Shown here piece after piece: positions 7,573-15,201 of a DNA stretch of 22,729 nt. The translations under genes were made by a program, and so were the position numbers. The notes beneath the pieces were generated by a model. That model saw only the letters and a list, made by a program, of their open reading frames with translations. It did not search any database and had not been told where the DNA came from. Position 1 is the first letter of the stretch, and the number at the start of each line of letters is the position of its first letter. The DNA lies in assembly GCA_033721095.1 (NCBI GenBank), contig JAWWBG010000012.1:1-22729 (forward strand), written 5' to 3'. This stretch comes from JAWWBG01 sp033721095 (GTDB lineage Bacteria > Actinomycetota > Nitriliruptoria > Nitriliruptorales > Nitriliruptoraceae).

Positions 7573-9990
7573 TCAGCCGCGGAGGCGCGCTCCTCGCTTC
7601 GCGGCTTCCTCGCCGATCCGGCGGATGACTCCCTCGCCGTCCTCGTCCGTCAGCTGACCCCGGGCGGTCTGGAGTCGCAGACGGATGGCCACCGAGCGCA
7701 GACCCGGTCCAACCTGGTCGCCGCGGTACTCGTCGAACCACCGCGCGTCGGCCAACAGGTCGCCCGCGCCCGCCTCCACGGCCTCGAGGAGTATCCCGTA
7801 GGGCACGTCGTCAGGCGCGACGAGGGCGACATCGATCGTGAGCGGCGGATGGCGGACGAGCGCAGGTGGATCGAAGTCCGGACGGCCGGACAGCCAGGGC
7901 TCCACGACGAGCTCGGCCAGGAGGACCGGCTCGGGGAGGTCGCGATCCGCGGCCTCACGCGGGTGCAGCTCGCCAGCGATGCCGGCGACGCGATCATCGA
8001 TCAGCAGCTCGACCGTCCGGCCGGGATGCCAACCCGTGACCTCGACAGGCCGTCGCGTCACGACGCCGCGCCCGTTGGACAACAGTCGCACCACGTCGTC
8101 GATGGCAGCCAGGAGATGGCTGACCGCCCAGGTGCCATCGCCCGTCCAGCCCGGCCCTTGTCGGCGCCCTTGTGCAGCAAGGCCGATCGTGCGCGGCTGG
8201 ACAGGCAGGGGCTGGTCGGCGTGATCGCGCCAGGTCTCGGGCTCGACGTCTGCGAGCAGCTCGGACAAGGGGTCGTCGGCTGGGCGGAAGATGCGCCCGT
8301 ACTCGAACACGGCGGCACCGGCGAACCCCTGACCGCTGTTGTGCCGCAGGACGCCGAGCAATCCCTCGACCAGGCTGGGCCGCAGGTGGGCGGCGTCCTT
8401 CGCCAGCGGGTTTGCCAACGTGACACGACCGGGTGACGGCATGACGCCCATCAGCGCCCGCTCACCCACGAAGGGCCGGGTGCGGGACTCGTTGAAGCCG
8501 TGCGCGGCCGTGACATCCAGGAGGCTTCGCTCGAGGTGCTGACTTGCCGTCAGGCCCCCGGCGACGCGGATGGCGGGGAGCGTGGCCGGGATGTGCTCGT
8601 AGCCGTGGAGGCGAGCGACCTCCTCGGCCAGGTCGACCGCACGATCGAGATCCGCCCGCCAGGACGGCGCGCGGACGCGGATCGTCGTGCCAGACTCCTC
8701 CACCTCGCAGCCGGCGCGTCGCAGGAGGTCGGACTGCCGCTCGCCGTCGAGGTCGAGGCCGAGAAACGCAGCCCAACGCGATGGGTCGTAGGAAACGGGA
8801 TCGCGGGGCTCGGGCTCGACCCTGGCCACCGTCTCCCCGTGATCCTCGACGCTGGAGGTCTCGGCCAGCAGCTCGACTGCCCGGGCGACCGCGAGCTGGG
8901 CAACGCCGGGGTCGACGTGACGTTCGAACCGCGTGGAGGCCTCGCTGACCAGGCCGAGCCGTCGGGACGTCCGCCGGATCGTCAGGGGATCCCAGGTCGC
9001 CGCCTCCAGCAGCACCTCGGTCGTTGCGGCGGTGACCTCGGTCGCGGCACCGCCCATGACGCCGGCCAGCGCCGCGGCGCCGGCACCGTCGGCCACGACC
9101 AGGTCCGTCGGCTCGAGGGTCCGGTCGACATCGTCCAGGGTCGTCAAGTGCTCCCCCGGCTCGGCGGTGCGGACGTCGATCAACGGACCGGTCAGCGTGG
9201 CGGCGTCGAATGCGTGGAGTGGCTGACCCAGCTCCAGCATCACGTAGTTCGTGACATCGACGACGTTGCTGATCGCGCGCACGCTGCACTGGGCCAATCG
9301 GAACTGCACCCGTGGTCGTGACGGCCCGACGGTGATGCCCGACAGGTGACGGCCGACGAACTGCTGACAGCCGTCCGGCGCCGAGATCGTGATGGGGATC
9401 GAGCCCGCGCCGGGAGCAGGTTGTCCAGCGGGGATGCGCAGCTCGGAGTCCAGGATGGCGGCGAGGTCGTGCGCGACGCCGAGGATCGACAGGTGATCGC
9501 CGCGGTCTGCCTGGACCGCGATCTCGATGACGGGCTCGCCCAGTGCCACAAGGTCGTGCGCGTCGCTGCCGGGCTCCGCCCCGTCCAGGCGCCACAGGCC
9601 CTCGGCCATGTCGCCTGCTTCCAGCTCGCGGGCCGACAGCAGCATCCCGTGCGAGGTGACACCGCGCAGCTCCCGTGCTTCGAGGGTCCCCCCCGGGATC
9701 GAGGAGCCCGGCGGTGCGTGGAAAACCACGTCGCCCACCTCGAAGTTCCAGGCGCCACAGACGACCTGGTGCTGGACCCGGCCATCGGTGACCTCGACGA
9801 GTTGGAGCTTGTCCGCGTTCGGATGCGGGCGCCGATCGAGCACCTCGACGGCGACGACGCCGCGAGTGCCGTCGCCCGGGTGCCGCACCTCCTCCACCTC
9901 GAGGTTGCGCATGCCGAGCAGGTCCACCAGCTCGTCGAGCGGCACGGTGACGTCGACGAACTCACGGAGCCAGGACAGGGGAACCTTCAT
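7573..9990 (-). CDS. pheT: phenylalanine-tRNA ligase beta subunit
   Basis: PheT is the tRNA-binding and editing subunit of the (alpha-beta)2 phenylalanyl-tRNA synthetase. The 805-residue length fits bacterial PheT. In order there are an N-terminal segment, an EMAP-like tRNA-binding domain (about 43-150, with RPHPNADKL and SHGMLLSARELEAGD), the B3/B4 editing region (roughly 210-380), a B5 domain (about 400-475), the catalytic-like core, and a C-terminal ferredoxin-like anticodon-binding domain (about 712-805). ATG 9990 overlaps the pheS stop (ATGA). The gene ends directly at the arg operator with no visible terminator, so some read-through into argC is possible. Confidence 0.96.
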   Translation of the reverse strand: MKVPLSWLREFVDVTVPLDELVDLLGMRNLEVEEVRHPGDGTRGVVAVEVLDRRPHPNADKLQLVEVTDGRVQHQVVCGAWNFEVGDVVFHAPPGSSIPGGTLEARELRGVTSHGMLLSARELEAGDMAEGLWRLDGAEPGSDAHDLVALGEPVIEIAVQADRGDHLSILGVAHDLAAILDSELRIPAGQPAPGAGSIPITISAPDGCQQFVGRHLSGITVGPSRPRVQFRLAQCSVRAISNVVDVTNYVMLELGQPLHAFDAATLTGPLIDVRTAEPGEHLTTLDDVDRTLEPTDLVVADGAGAAALAGVMGGAATEVTAATTEVLLEAATWDPLTIRRTSRRLGLVSEASTRFERHVDPGVAQLAVARAVELLAETSSVEDHGETVARVEPEPRDPVSYDPSRWAAFLGLDLDGERQSDLLRRAGCEVEESGTTIRVRAPSWRADLDRAVDLAEEVARLHGYEHIPATLPAIRVAGGLTASQHLERSLLDVTAAHGFNESRTRPFVGERALMGVMPSPGRVTLANPLAKDAAHLRPSLVEGLLGVLRHNSGQGFAGAAVFEYGRIFRPADDPLSELLADVEPETWRDHADQPLPVQPRTIGLAAQGRRQGPGWTGDGTWAVSHLLAAIDDVVRLLSNGRGVVTRRPVEVTGWHPGRTVELLIDDRVAGIAGELHPREAADRDLPEPVLLAELVVEPWLSGRPDFDPPALVRHPPLTIDVALVAPDDVPYGILLEAVEAGAGDLLADARWFDEYRGDQVGPGLRSVAIRLRLQTARGQLTDEDGEGVIRRIGEEAAKRGARLRG

Positions 9991-11015
9991 CCGATCGGCT
10001 CCCGCGGCCAGGAGGTCTGCAGGAAGCGCAGGTCCCCCTCGTAGAGGTCGCGGATGTCATCCACGCCGTAGGCGAGCATCGCGACCCGCTCGACACCGAT
10101 CCCGAAGGCGAAACCGCTGTGGCGCCCCGGGTCGATGCCGCACATCTCGAGGACGAGCGGGTCGACCATGCCGCAGCCGAGGATCTCCAGCCAGCGCGTG
10201 GCGTCCGAGGCCTCGAACGTCCCCCACGACACGTCGACCTCGGCACCCGGCTCCACGAACGGGAACATCGAGGGGCGCATGCGGATCTGGCGATCGTCGC
10301 CGAACAGCGCACGCGCGAAGGCGAGCAGGGTCCCGCGCAGGTCGGCCATCGTGATGCCCTCGGCGACCAGGAGCCCCTCGACCTGGGTGAACACGGGCGA
10401 GTGCGTGGCGTCGACCGTGTCGGCCCGATAGACGCGCCCCGGAACGACCACCGCGATCGGCGGCTCCTGCGCCAGCATCGTGCGCACCTGCACGGGCGAC
10501 GTGTGCGTCCGCAGCACGAGGTCGTCGCTCCCGGCGACGTAGATGGTGTCCATCTCCTGGCGCGCGGGGTGGTCCGGGGGGATGTTGAGCATGTCGAAGA
10601 CGTAGGTGCCATCCTCGACCTCGGGCCCGTCGGCGACGCGGTAGCCGAGGCCGACGAAGATGTCGACGATCCGCCGTTCGACCAGGGTCAGCAGGTGGGG
10701 ACGTCCCGCCGGCACGACACGCGGTGGCAGGGTGAGATCCAGCGCTTCGGCGGCGAGCCGGGCTTCCAGCTCGTCCCCGGCGAGCTGGTCGTGACGCGTC
10801 GCAAGTGCGTCCTCGATCGCGGTCTTCGCCGCGTTCAGCTCCTGGCCGAGCTGCTTGCGTTTCGCTGGCTCCAGATCCTTCATCTGCTTGCCGACCGATG
10901 CCAGGTCGGACTTGCGGCCCGTCCACCGGATGCGAGCCTCCTCGAGCTCCGCTGTCGACGACGCAGCGGCGATGTCCGCGATCGCGGACGCCGTGATCTC
11001 GTCGAGGGAGGGCAT
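9987..11015 (-). CDS. pheS: phenylalanine-tRNA ligase alpha subunit
   Basis: PheS is the catalytic subunit that activates phenylalanine and charges tRNA-Phe. The 342-residue protein has an N-terminal coiled-coil arm (about 1-85) that holds tRNA, then a class-II synthetase core. Motif 2 is visible around YRADTVDATHSPVFTQVEG, followed by a motif-3 region ending GFAFGIGVERVAML. ATG 11015 was chosen because it gives the normal N-terminus; a GTG at 11054 would add an unconserved stretch containing a rare TTA codon. No clear ribosome-binding site precedes either. The gene lies 60 nt after the isomerase-family gene and overlaps pheT. No T-box or phenylalanine-rich leader peptide was found upstream. 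Confidence 0.95.
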   Translation of the reverse strand: MPSLDEITASAIADIAAASSTAELEEARIRWTGRKSDLASVGKQMKDLEPAKRKQLGQELNAAKTAIEDALATRHDQLAGDELEARLAAEALDLTLPPRVVPAGRPHLLTLVERRIVDIFVGLGYRVADGPEVEDGTYVFDMLNIPPDHPARQEMDTIYVAGSDDLVLRTHTSPVQVRTMLAQEPPIAVVVPGRVYRADTVDATHSPVFTQVEGLLVAEGITMADLRGTLLAFARALFGDDRQIRMRPSMFPFVEPGAEVDVSWGTFEASDATRWLEILGCGMVDPLVLEMCGIDPGRHSGFAFGIGVERVAMLAYGVDDIRDLYEGDLRFLQTSWPREPIG

Positions 11016-11075
11016 GGGATGCTTCGAATCGGCGGCCCGCGATCCTAACGGCACGGGCCTTGCGATCCGGCTGCC

Positions 11076-11840
11076 TCAGCCGATCTCGTGCCAGGCGGCA
11101 AACGTGTCGACCAGGGCGCGCGCCTTGAAGTCGGCCTTGAGGGTCGTGGAGCGCCGTCGACGCCACAGCACGAGGGCGATGTCCGCGGCCGACCCGACCA
11201 CCTCGTCCAGGCCATCCGTGCGTTCCGGGATGCGCTCGACCCCCTCCTTGGTGAGGTGGATGGTCCAGGCGGACGAGGGACCCCACTGCGGCCGGTCCTG
11301 CGCCACGAGCAGGAAGGAACCGAGCGGTCCCCGGTAGCTGTTGCTGCGCAGCGGCAAGGACAGTGCCTCGGTGACGCAGTCGGCGGCCAGCGCCCCATCC
11401 CAGATCCCGTGCGGCTCACCGAACGCGAACGAGGCATCAACGCGATGGATGAGGGTCTCGAAGCACAGGCGCCGTTGCAGCCACGCGACCCGGTGGTCGC
11501 CGCCCCACGACCAGGCAGGATCCTCCGGCTGGTGGTTGGCGAACTGCTCGAACAGGCGCTCGAGCCCGCCGCGGTACCAGTCGGCCAGCTCGGTCAACCG
11601 GACGGGCGGATCCTCCTCGGGGATCTCCGTTTTTTCCGTCCCACCGACTCGGATGCGCTCGGCCGCCCGCCAGTAGCCCTGCCCGAGGTGCCCCACGAGA
11701 TCCTGGATGGACCAGCCGGGACAGGTCGGGACGTGCTGACCGGGATCGCGGGGCAGGAACGTGAGCAGTTTCGGCGCCTCGGTCGCGATGACCTCGATGT
11801 AGCGATCGGCGTCGAGCCAGTGCTCGCCGTGGACGCTCAT
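11076..11840 (-). CDS. mycothiol-dependent maleylpyruvate isomerase family protein
   Basis: The 254-residue protein belongs to the DinB-like / MDMPI (TIGR03083) superfamily common in actinobacteria. The N-terminal four-helix part shows VPTCPGWSIQDLVGHLG (37-53), the usual signature. H51 together with E128 and H132 (FETLIHRVDA) matches the His/Glu-x3-His metal triad of the characterised maleylpyruvate isomerase. A C-terminal MDMPI-C-type domain follows from about residue 160. These proteins are thought to use zinc and mycothiol, but most paralogues have no known substrate, so the name gives family only. It starts 25 nt after the histidine kinase (GGGGG upstream of ATG 11840) and precedes pheS. 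No aromatic-degradation genes are nearby, so true maleylpyruvate isomerase activity is unlikely. Confidence 0.85.
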   Translation of the reverse strand: MSVHGEHWLDADRYIEVIATEAPKLLTFLPRDPGQHVPTCPGWSIQDLVGHLGQGYWRAAERIRVGGTEKTEIPEEDPPVRLTELADWYRGGLERLFEQFANHQPEDPAWSWGGDHRVAWLQRRLCFETLIHRVDASFAFGEPHGIWDGALAADCVTEALSLPLRSNSYRGPLGSFLLVAQDRPQWGPSSAWTIHLTKEGVERIPERTDGLDEVVGSAADIALVLWRRRRSTTLKADFKARALVDTFAAWHEIG

Positions 11841-11865
11841 GGTCGCCCCCCGGTTGCGCGTTCCA

Positions 11866-12894
11866 TCATCGCATCACCGGCAAGCGGACGTGGAAGCGCG
11901 CGCCGGCGTCGACGTCCGAATCGACGTCGACCGAGCCCCCGTGGGCGCGGACCAGCCCGCGGGTGATGTAGAGCCCAAGGCCGGTTCCCGACCCGCGTTG
12001 GCCCCGGGCACGACCGAACTTCTCGAAGATTCGTCGGTGCTGGTCGGAAGCAATGCCCGGCCCGTCGTCCGCCACGGTGACGACGACGACGTCGCCGTCC
12101 TGGACCGCGCCGATCCTGATGTCGGAGTCGCCGGCGTACTTGATGGCGTTCTCGAGCAGGTTGCTGATCACCTGCGCGAGCTTGTCGGGGTCCGCATGGA
12201 CGGGCGCCGTCGTCGTGACGCCCTCGGTGGTGATGATGCGGTCGCCGAGGTCACCCCGATGGCGAGCGCCGTCGACAACCTTCGCGATGACCTCGTCGAC
12301 GGCGACGGCCGTCCGGTGCAGCTGGACGCGGCCAGCATCGATGCGCGAGACGTCCAGCAGCTCGGACAACAGCCGCGTGACGCGGTCGGCGTCCTCGTTG
12401 ATGGTCTCGAGCATGGCCTGCTTCTGGTCGTCGCGGAACCGGTCCCACTTGAGCAGCATGGTGCGTGTGAAGCCCTTGACGCTGGTCAGCGGCGAGCGGA
12501 TCTCGTGCGAGACGGTCGCGACCAGGTCACTCCGAGCCGCCTCGAGCCGCAGCCGGCTCCCGGCCGAGCGGAAGGTGAGGACGGTGGTGCCATCCGCCAA
12601 TCGGCGCCCGGCAACGGCGAGCGCCCGGTCACGCCCGTCGCGCAGCGGCGTCGTGACGATCGTCTCGGCAAGTCGATCGCCAACGGGGGCCGGGCACACG
12701 AGCCGCTTGGTGACCACTTCGTCGCCAGACCAGAGCTCGACGGCCTGTTCGCACGACTGGCCAATGCTGTCGTCGGACAACTCGAGCAGGAGCCGTGCAC
12801 GGTCGTTGGCGTGGATGATGCGTCCGCCGTCATCGATGACGAGGACCCCTTCTGGAAGGGCGTCGAGCGCGTTCCACGCGCTGTCGCCACTCAT
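11866..12894 (-). CDS. soluble PAS-domain sensor histidine kinase
   Basis: The 342-residue kinase has no membrane segment and should be cytoplasmic. A PAS-like sensor occupies about residues 1-110. The HisKA domain carries the phospho-acceptor H130 in VSHEIRSPL (128-136). The ATPase domain has the N box NLLENAIKYA (245-254), G1 DDGPGI (276-281), the F box FEKFGR and G2 GTGLGLYI (303-310), so it looks fully active. ATG 12894 overlaps the stop of the RNA methyltransferase gene (ATGA). From memory, streptomycetes carry a kinase in the same slot between the rRNA methyltransferase and pheS, so the position seems conserved. No response regulator is adjacent. The receiver proteins at 2747-3124 and 19043-19990 are candidate partners, which is inference only. 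Confidence 0.92.
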   Translation of the reverse strand: MSGDSAWNALDALPEGVLVIDDGGRIIHANDRARLLLELSDDSIGQSCEQAVELWSGDEVVTKRLVCPAPVGDRLAETIVTTPLRDGRDRALAVAGRRLADGTTVLTFRSAGSRLRLEAARSDLVATVSHEIRSPLTSVKGFTRTMLLKWDRFRDDQKQAMLETINEDADRVTRLLSELLDVSRIDAGRVQLHRTAVAVDEVIAKVVDGARHRGDLGDRIITTEGVTTTAPVHADPDKLAQVISNLLENAIKYAGDSDIRIGAVQDGDVVVVTVADDGPGIASDQHRRIFEKFGRARGQRGSGTGLGLYITRGLVRAHGGSVDVDSDVDAGARFHVRLPVMR

Positions 12895-13667
12895 CGTCGA
12901 TCCCCATTCGAACGCGCGGCAGCGTACGTGGCGATGGCCACGGCGGCGGCGAGGTTGAGGGAGTCCAGCACGCCCTGTCCCCCGTGCTGCGGGATGACAC
13001 GGATGTCGGCAACCCGTGTGAGCAGCTCGTCGTCGAGGCCGTGCGCCTCGGACCCGAAGACGAGCACCGGCGCCTCCGGCAGGTCCTCGAAGACCGACCG
13101 GGTGCCCGACGAGTCGAGTGCCACCAGTCGGGTGCTCGGCACGGCCGCGCCGAGGTCATCAACGGCCAGGCCCTCGATGACGGGCATCGTCGGCAGCGCA
13201 CCGGCGGCGGCACGCACGGCGCGCGGAGAAAAGGGGTCGGCCGAGCCCTCGGTGAGGACAACCGCCGCGAAGCCCGCATGCGCCGCGGTGCGCACGGCCG
13301 TGCCGACGTTGCCGGGATCGGCGGCTTGTACGAGGCACAGGACCGGCGCGTTGTCGGGGATGTCGGTGACCGGCGATGGCCGTCGGCAGATGGCCGCGAT
13401 TCCCTGATGCGTCCGTGTCGTCACGATCTTTGCCATCACGTCGTCCGTCACGAGCACCGTGTCGACGTTCGCGGCGGCAGCGGTGTCGTCCACCACGAAC
13501 AGCGTCTCGACCGCAGCCGCGGCGAGCGCGCCGCGAACGGCATGCGGCCCCTCGGCCAGCCATCGTCCGGTGCGAGCACGATCCCGAGTCCGGTGGAGCC
13601 GGACGGCGGCCTGGACCAACGGGTTGGTTCGCGCCGTGATGGCACGAAGATGCGACGAGGCCGACAC
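12891..13667 (-). CDS. SpoU/TrmH-family RNA 2'-O-methyltransferase
   Basis: The protein should methylate a ribose 2'-OH of rRNA or tRNA using S-adenosylmethionine. At 258 residues it has an N-terminal RNA-binding domain with LAEGPHAVRGAL (37-48) and a SPOUT knot domain. Motif 1 is ADPGNVGTAVRTA (116-128), motif 2 is VFGSEAHGL (203-211) and motif 3 is DSLNLAAAVAI (235-245). GTG 13667 was chosen because GAGG lies about 9 nt before it and the following sequence matches the family N-terminus; longer starts run into rplT. The place directly after rplT matches tsnR of Mycobacterium. Some relatives confer thiostrepton resistance, but the target base cannot be assigned here. Confidence 0.92.
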   Translation of the reverse strand: MSASSHLRAITARTNPLVQAAVRLHRTRDRARTGRWLAEGPHAVRGALAAAAVETLFVVDDTAAAANVDTVLVTDDVMAKIVTTRTHQGIAAICRRPSPVTDIPDNAPVLCLVQAADPGNVGTAVRTAAHAGFAAVVLTEGSADPFSPRAVRAAAGALPTMPVIEGLAVDDLGAAVPSTRLVALDSSGTRSVFEDLPEAPVLVFGSEAHGLDDELLTRVADIRVIPQHGGQGVLDSLNLAAAVAIATYAAARSNGDRR

Positions 13668-13699
13668 GCGGCCGGCCTCGTTGCTGGACTCGACAGGCG

Positions 13700-14068
13700 T
13701 CAGGCTGCTTCCTCGTCCAGGGCGGTCTGCGCCATCGCGGCGATCGCGGCAAATGCCTCTGGGTCGCGCACGGCGAGGTCGGCCAGGTTCTTGCGGTCGA
13801 CCTCGACCTCCGCCAGCTTCAGGCCATGGATGAGCCGCGAGTACGACAGGCCCTGCTGCCGCGCGGCCGCGTTGATGCGGGCAATCCACAGGCGACGAAA
13901 ATCACCCTTGCGGGCACGGCGGTCGCGGTAGGCGTAACGCTCGGCGTGCTGGACGGCCTCCTTGGCCGTCTTGAACCGGCGGCTGCGCGCGCCCCGGTAG
14001 CCCTTGGCGCGCTCGAGCACGGCCTTGTGGTTCTTCTTGGCGTGGACGCCACCCTTCACACGTGCCAT
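13700..14068 (-). CDS. rplT: 50S ribosomal protein L20
   Basis: L20 binds 23S rRNA and is needed early in 50S assembly. The 122-residue protein starts MARVKGGVHAKKNHKAV and has the very basic N-terminal extension followed by the globular part with SRLIHGLKLAEVEVDRKNLADLA (about 81-103). ATG 14068 follows GGAGA with good spacing, and the rpmI stop TAG lies within this ribosome-binding region, so the two genes may be translationally coupled. In other bacteria L20 represses the infC-rpmI-rplT operon through an RNA target; whether that holds here is unknown. Confidence 0.98.
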   Translation of the reverse strand: MARVKGGVHAKKNHKAVLERAKGYRGARSRRFKTAKEAVQHAERYAYRDRRARKGDFRRLWIARINAAARQQGLSYSRLIHGLKLAEVEVDRKNLADLAVRDPEAFAAIAAMAQTALDEEAA

Positions 14069-14077
14069 GGTCGTCTC

Positions 14078-14272
14078 CTACTTGTTGAGCATGCGCTTGA
14101 CGCGCTTGGCGTCGGGCGCAGCCAGGGCGGACTCGCCGTCCAACCGCCGCTTGCGACGGGACGACTTCTTCTCGAGGATGTGGGCGCGGTTCTTCTGCCG
14201 CGACATCACCTTCCCGTTCCGGGTCACGCGGAACCGCTTCTTGGCTCCGCTGTGCGTTTTCTGCTTCGGCAT
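14078..14272 (-). CDS. rpmI: 50S ribosomal protein L35
   Basis: This 64-residue, highly basic protein begins MPKQKTHSGAKKRFRVT and shows the family's RAHILEKKS and KRVKRML segments. It is a structural protein of the large ribosomal subunit. ATG 14272 follows GAGGAG by 8 nt and lies 25 nt after the infC stop. Its stop (TAG) lies 9 nt before the rplT start. The infC-rpmI-rplT order is nearly universal in bacteria. Confidence 0.98.
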   Translation of the reverse strand: MPKQKTHSGAKKRFRVTRNGKVMSRQKNRAHILEKKSSRRKRRLDGESALAAPDAKRVKRMLNK

Positions 14273-14297
14273 GCTGGTGTCTCCTCGGCCGTGACGC

Positions 14298-14951
14298 TCA
14301 CGCGTCGGCGGCCTGTTCCTCGGTCGCTTCTGTGGTCGTGTCGTCGGTCTCGGCGACGGTGCTGTCGTCGAGGGGTGCCTCCGTCGCCGGGCTCTCCTCG
14401 GCGGGAAGCTCCTCGGGACGGGGCTTGGACTTCTTTCCGGCCCGGTGGGGGGCGAGGACCATCACCATGTTGCGCCCGTCGACCTTGGGCCAGGCCTCGA
14501 CCGTGGCCAGGTCCGACATGTCCTCGGCGAGTCGGTCGAGCAGGTCGCGACCCAGCTCCGTGTGGGTCATCTCGCGACCGCGAAACATGATCGTGGCCTT
14601 GACCTTGGCGCCGTCGTTGAGGAAGCGGCGAACGTGGCCCGACTTGGTCCCGTAATCGTTGTCCGAGATCTTCGGACGCATCTTGATTTCCTTGATGACG
14701 ATCTGGGACTGCTTCTTGCGGGCCTCCTTCTGCTTCTGGTCCTCCTCGTACCGGTGCTTGCCGTAGTCCATGATGCGGCACACCGGTGGGTCTGCCTGGG
14801 GTGCGACCTCCACCAGGTCGAGGTCCTGGTCCCGGGCGCTTCGGAGCGCTGTCGCGAGCTGAACGATGCCAGCCTGGGTGCCGTCCGCCTCGATCAGTCG
14901 AACGCGGGGAACCTTGATCTCGGCGTTGAGGCGGTGCTTGATCTCGCTGAT
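14298..14951 (-). CDS. infC: translation initiation factor IF-3
   Basis: IF-3 binds the 30S subunit, keeps subunits apart and checks start-codon pairing. With ATC 14951 as start the protein has 217 residues: an N-terminal domain (1-75, with VEVAPQADPPVCRIMDYGK at 48-66), a basic linker helix (70-90), a C-terminal domain (85-170, with KIKxRP-type and FRGREM segments), then an acidic tail (180-217) that is typical of actinobacterial IF-3. No in-frame ATG, GTG or TTG exists within about 100 nt upstream. ATC at 14951 is preceded by GAAAGG with a 6-nt spacer and gives the expected N-terminus. Rare start codons in infC (AUU in E. coli) are a known self-control device, since IF-3 rejects them. The ORF could be called out to 15287, but that extra sequence is not family-like. 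Confidence 0.93.
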   Translation of the reverse strand: MSEIKHRLNAEIKVPRVRLIEADGTQAGIVQLATALRSARDQDLDLVEVAPQADPPVCRIMDYGKHRYEEDQKQKEARKKQSQIVIKEIKMRPKISDNDYGTKSGHVRRFLNDGAKVKATIMFRGREMTHTELGRDLLDRLAEDMSDLATVEAWPKVDGRNMVMVLAPHRAGKKSKPRPEELPAEESPATEAPLDDSTVAETDDTTTEATEEQAADA

Positions 14952-15189
14952 GCCGTGCCTTTCGTGTGTGCGGAGACTCCCTGGTGGAACGACGAACGGC
15001 GGCCTGTTGGCCGCCGCGCCGGGACACGCTGACTGCCGGTGACCGAGATCACCGATTGTCGTCGCGACCCTGGCGAGGCATGTTCCTGCCGGGTGGGAGC
15101 GGTGCTCCGCTTGGATGCAGTTGTGGTGCGCCGAGGTGGCGCGGCGGCGAGAGTACCAGTCGTCTCGGGCTGCCGGCTGGGCCCGGGCA
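14952..15189 (-). ncRNA. structured infC leader (candidate cis-regulatory RNA)
   Basis: This 238-nt gene-free stretch in front of infC holds several perfect short hairpins: 15128-15142 (5 bp), 15096-15108 (5 bp), 15037-15054 (6 bp) and 14997-15016 (8 bp). An extended -10-like element TGG-TACTCT (15158-15150) could start a transcript of about 190 nt of leader, but no -35 match is seen. Leaders that control infC-rpmI-rplT through L20 are known in other phyla; I do not recognise this one as a described family. High GC makes chance hairpins common, so only the 8-bp stem is strong alone. Confidence 0.4.
14997..15016 (-). terminator. attenuator-like hairpin in the infC leader
   Basis: The minus strand reads CGGCGGCC-AACA-GGCCGCCG, a perfect 8-bp GC-only stem with a 4-nt loop, followed by TTCGTCGTTCC. 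It lies 45 nt before the infC start. It could act as a transcription attenuator or as a protein target. There is only a weak T-rich tail, as is usual for actinobacterial hairpins. Confidence 0.45.
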
Positions 15190-15201
15190 TCAGCGCCCGG
15201 G
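15182..15201 (-). terminator. U-poor hairpin over the stop codon of the DUF1844-like gene
   Basis: The minus strand reads CCCGGGC-GCTGAT-GCCCGGG, a perfect 7-bp stem with a 6-nt loop. The TGA stop codon (15192-15190) lies in the loop. No U-run follows. Such I-shaped hairpins may terminate transcription in actinobacteria, which would separate the upstream hisG block from infC. It may instead protect the 3' end of the message. Confidence 0.4.

Noticed and set aside
11016..11075. Possible pheS promoter with TAGGAT (minus strand 11047-11042), or a T-box leader
   Set aside because: No -35 match at a fitting distance, and 60 nt is too short for a T-box. Not strong enough to list.
11839..13407. Long plus-strand ORF (522 codons) opposite the kinase and methyltransferase
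   Set aside because: It is antisense to two confidently identified genes and has no recognisable domain or ribosome-binding context.
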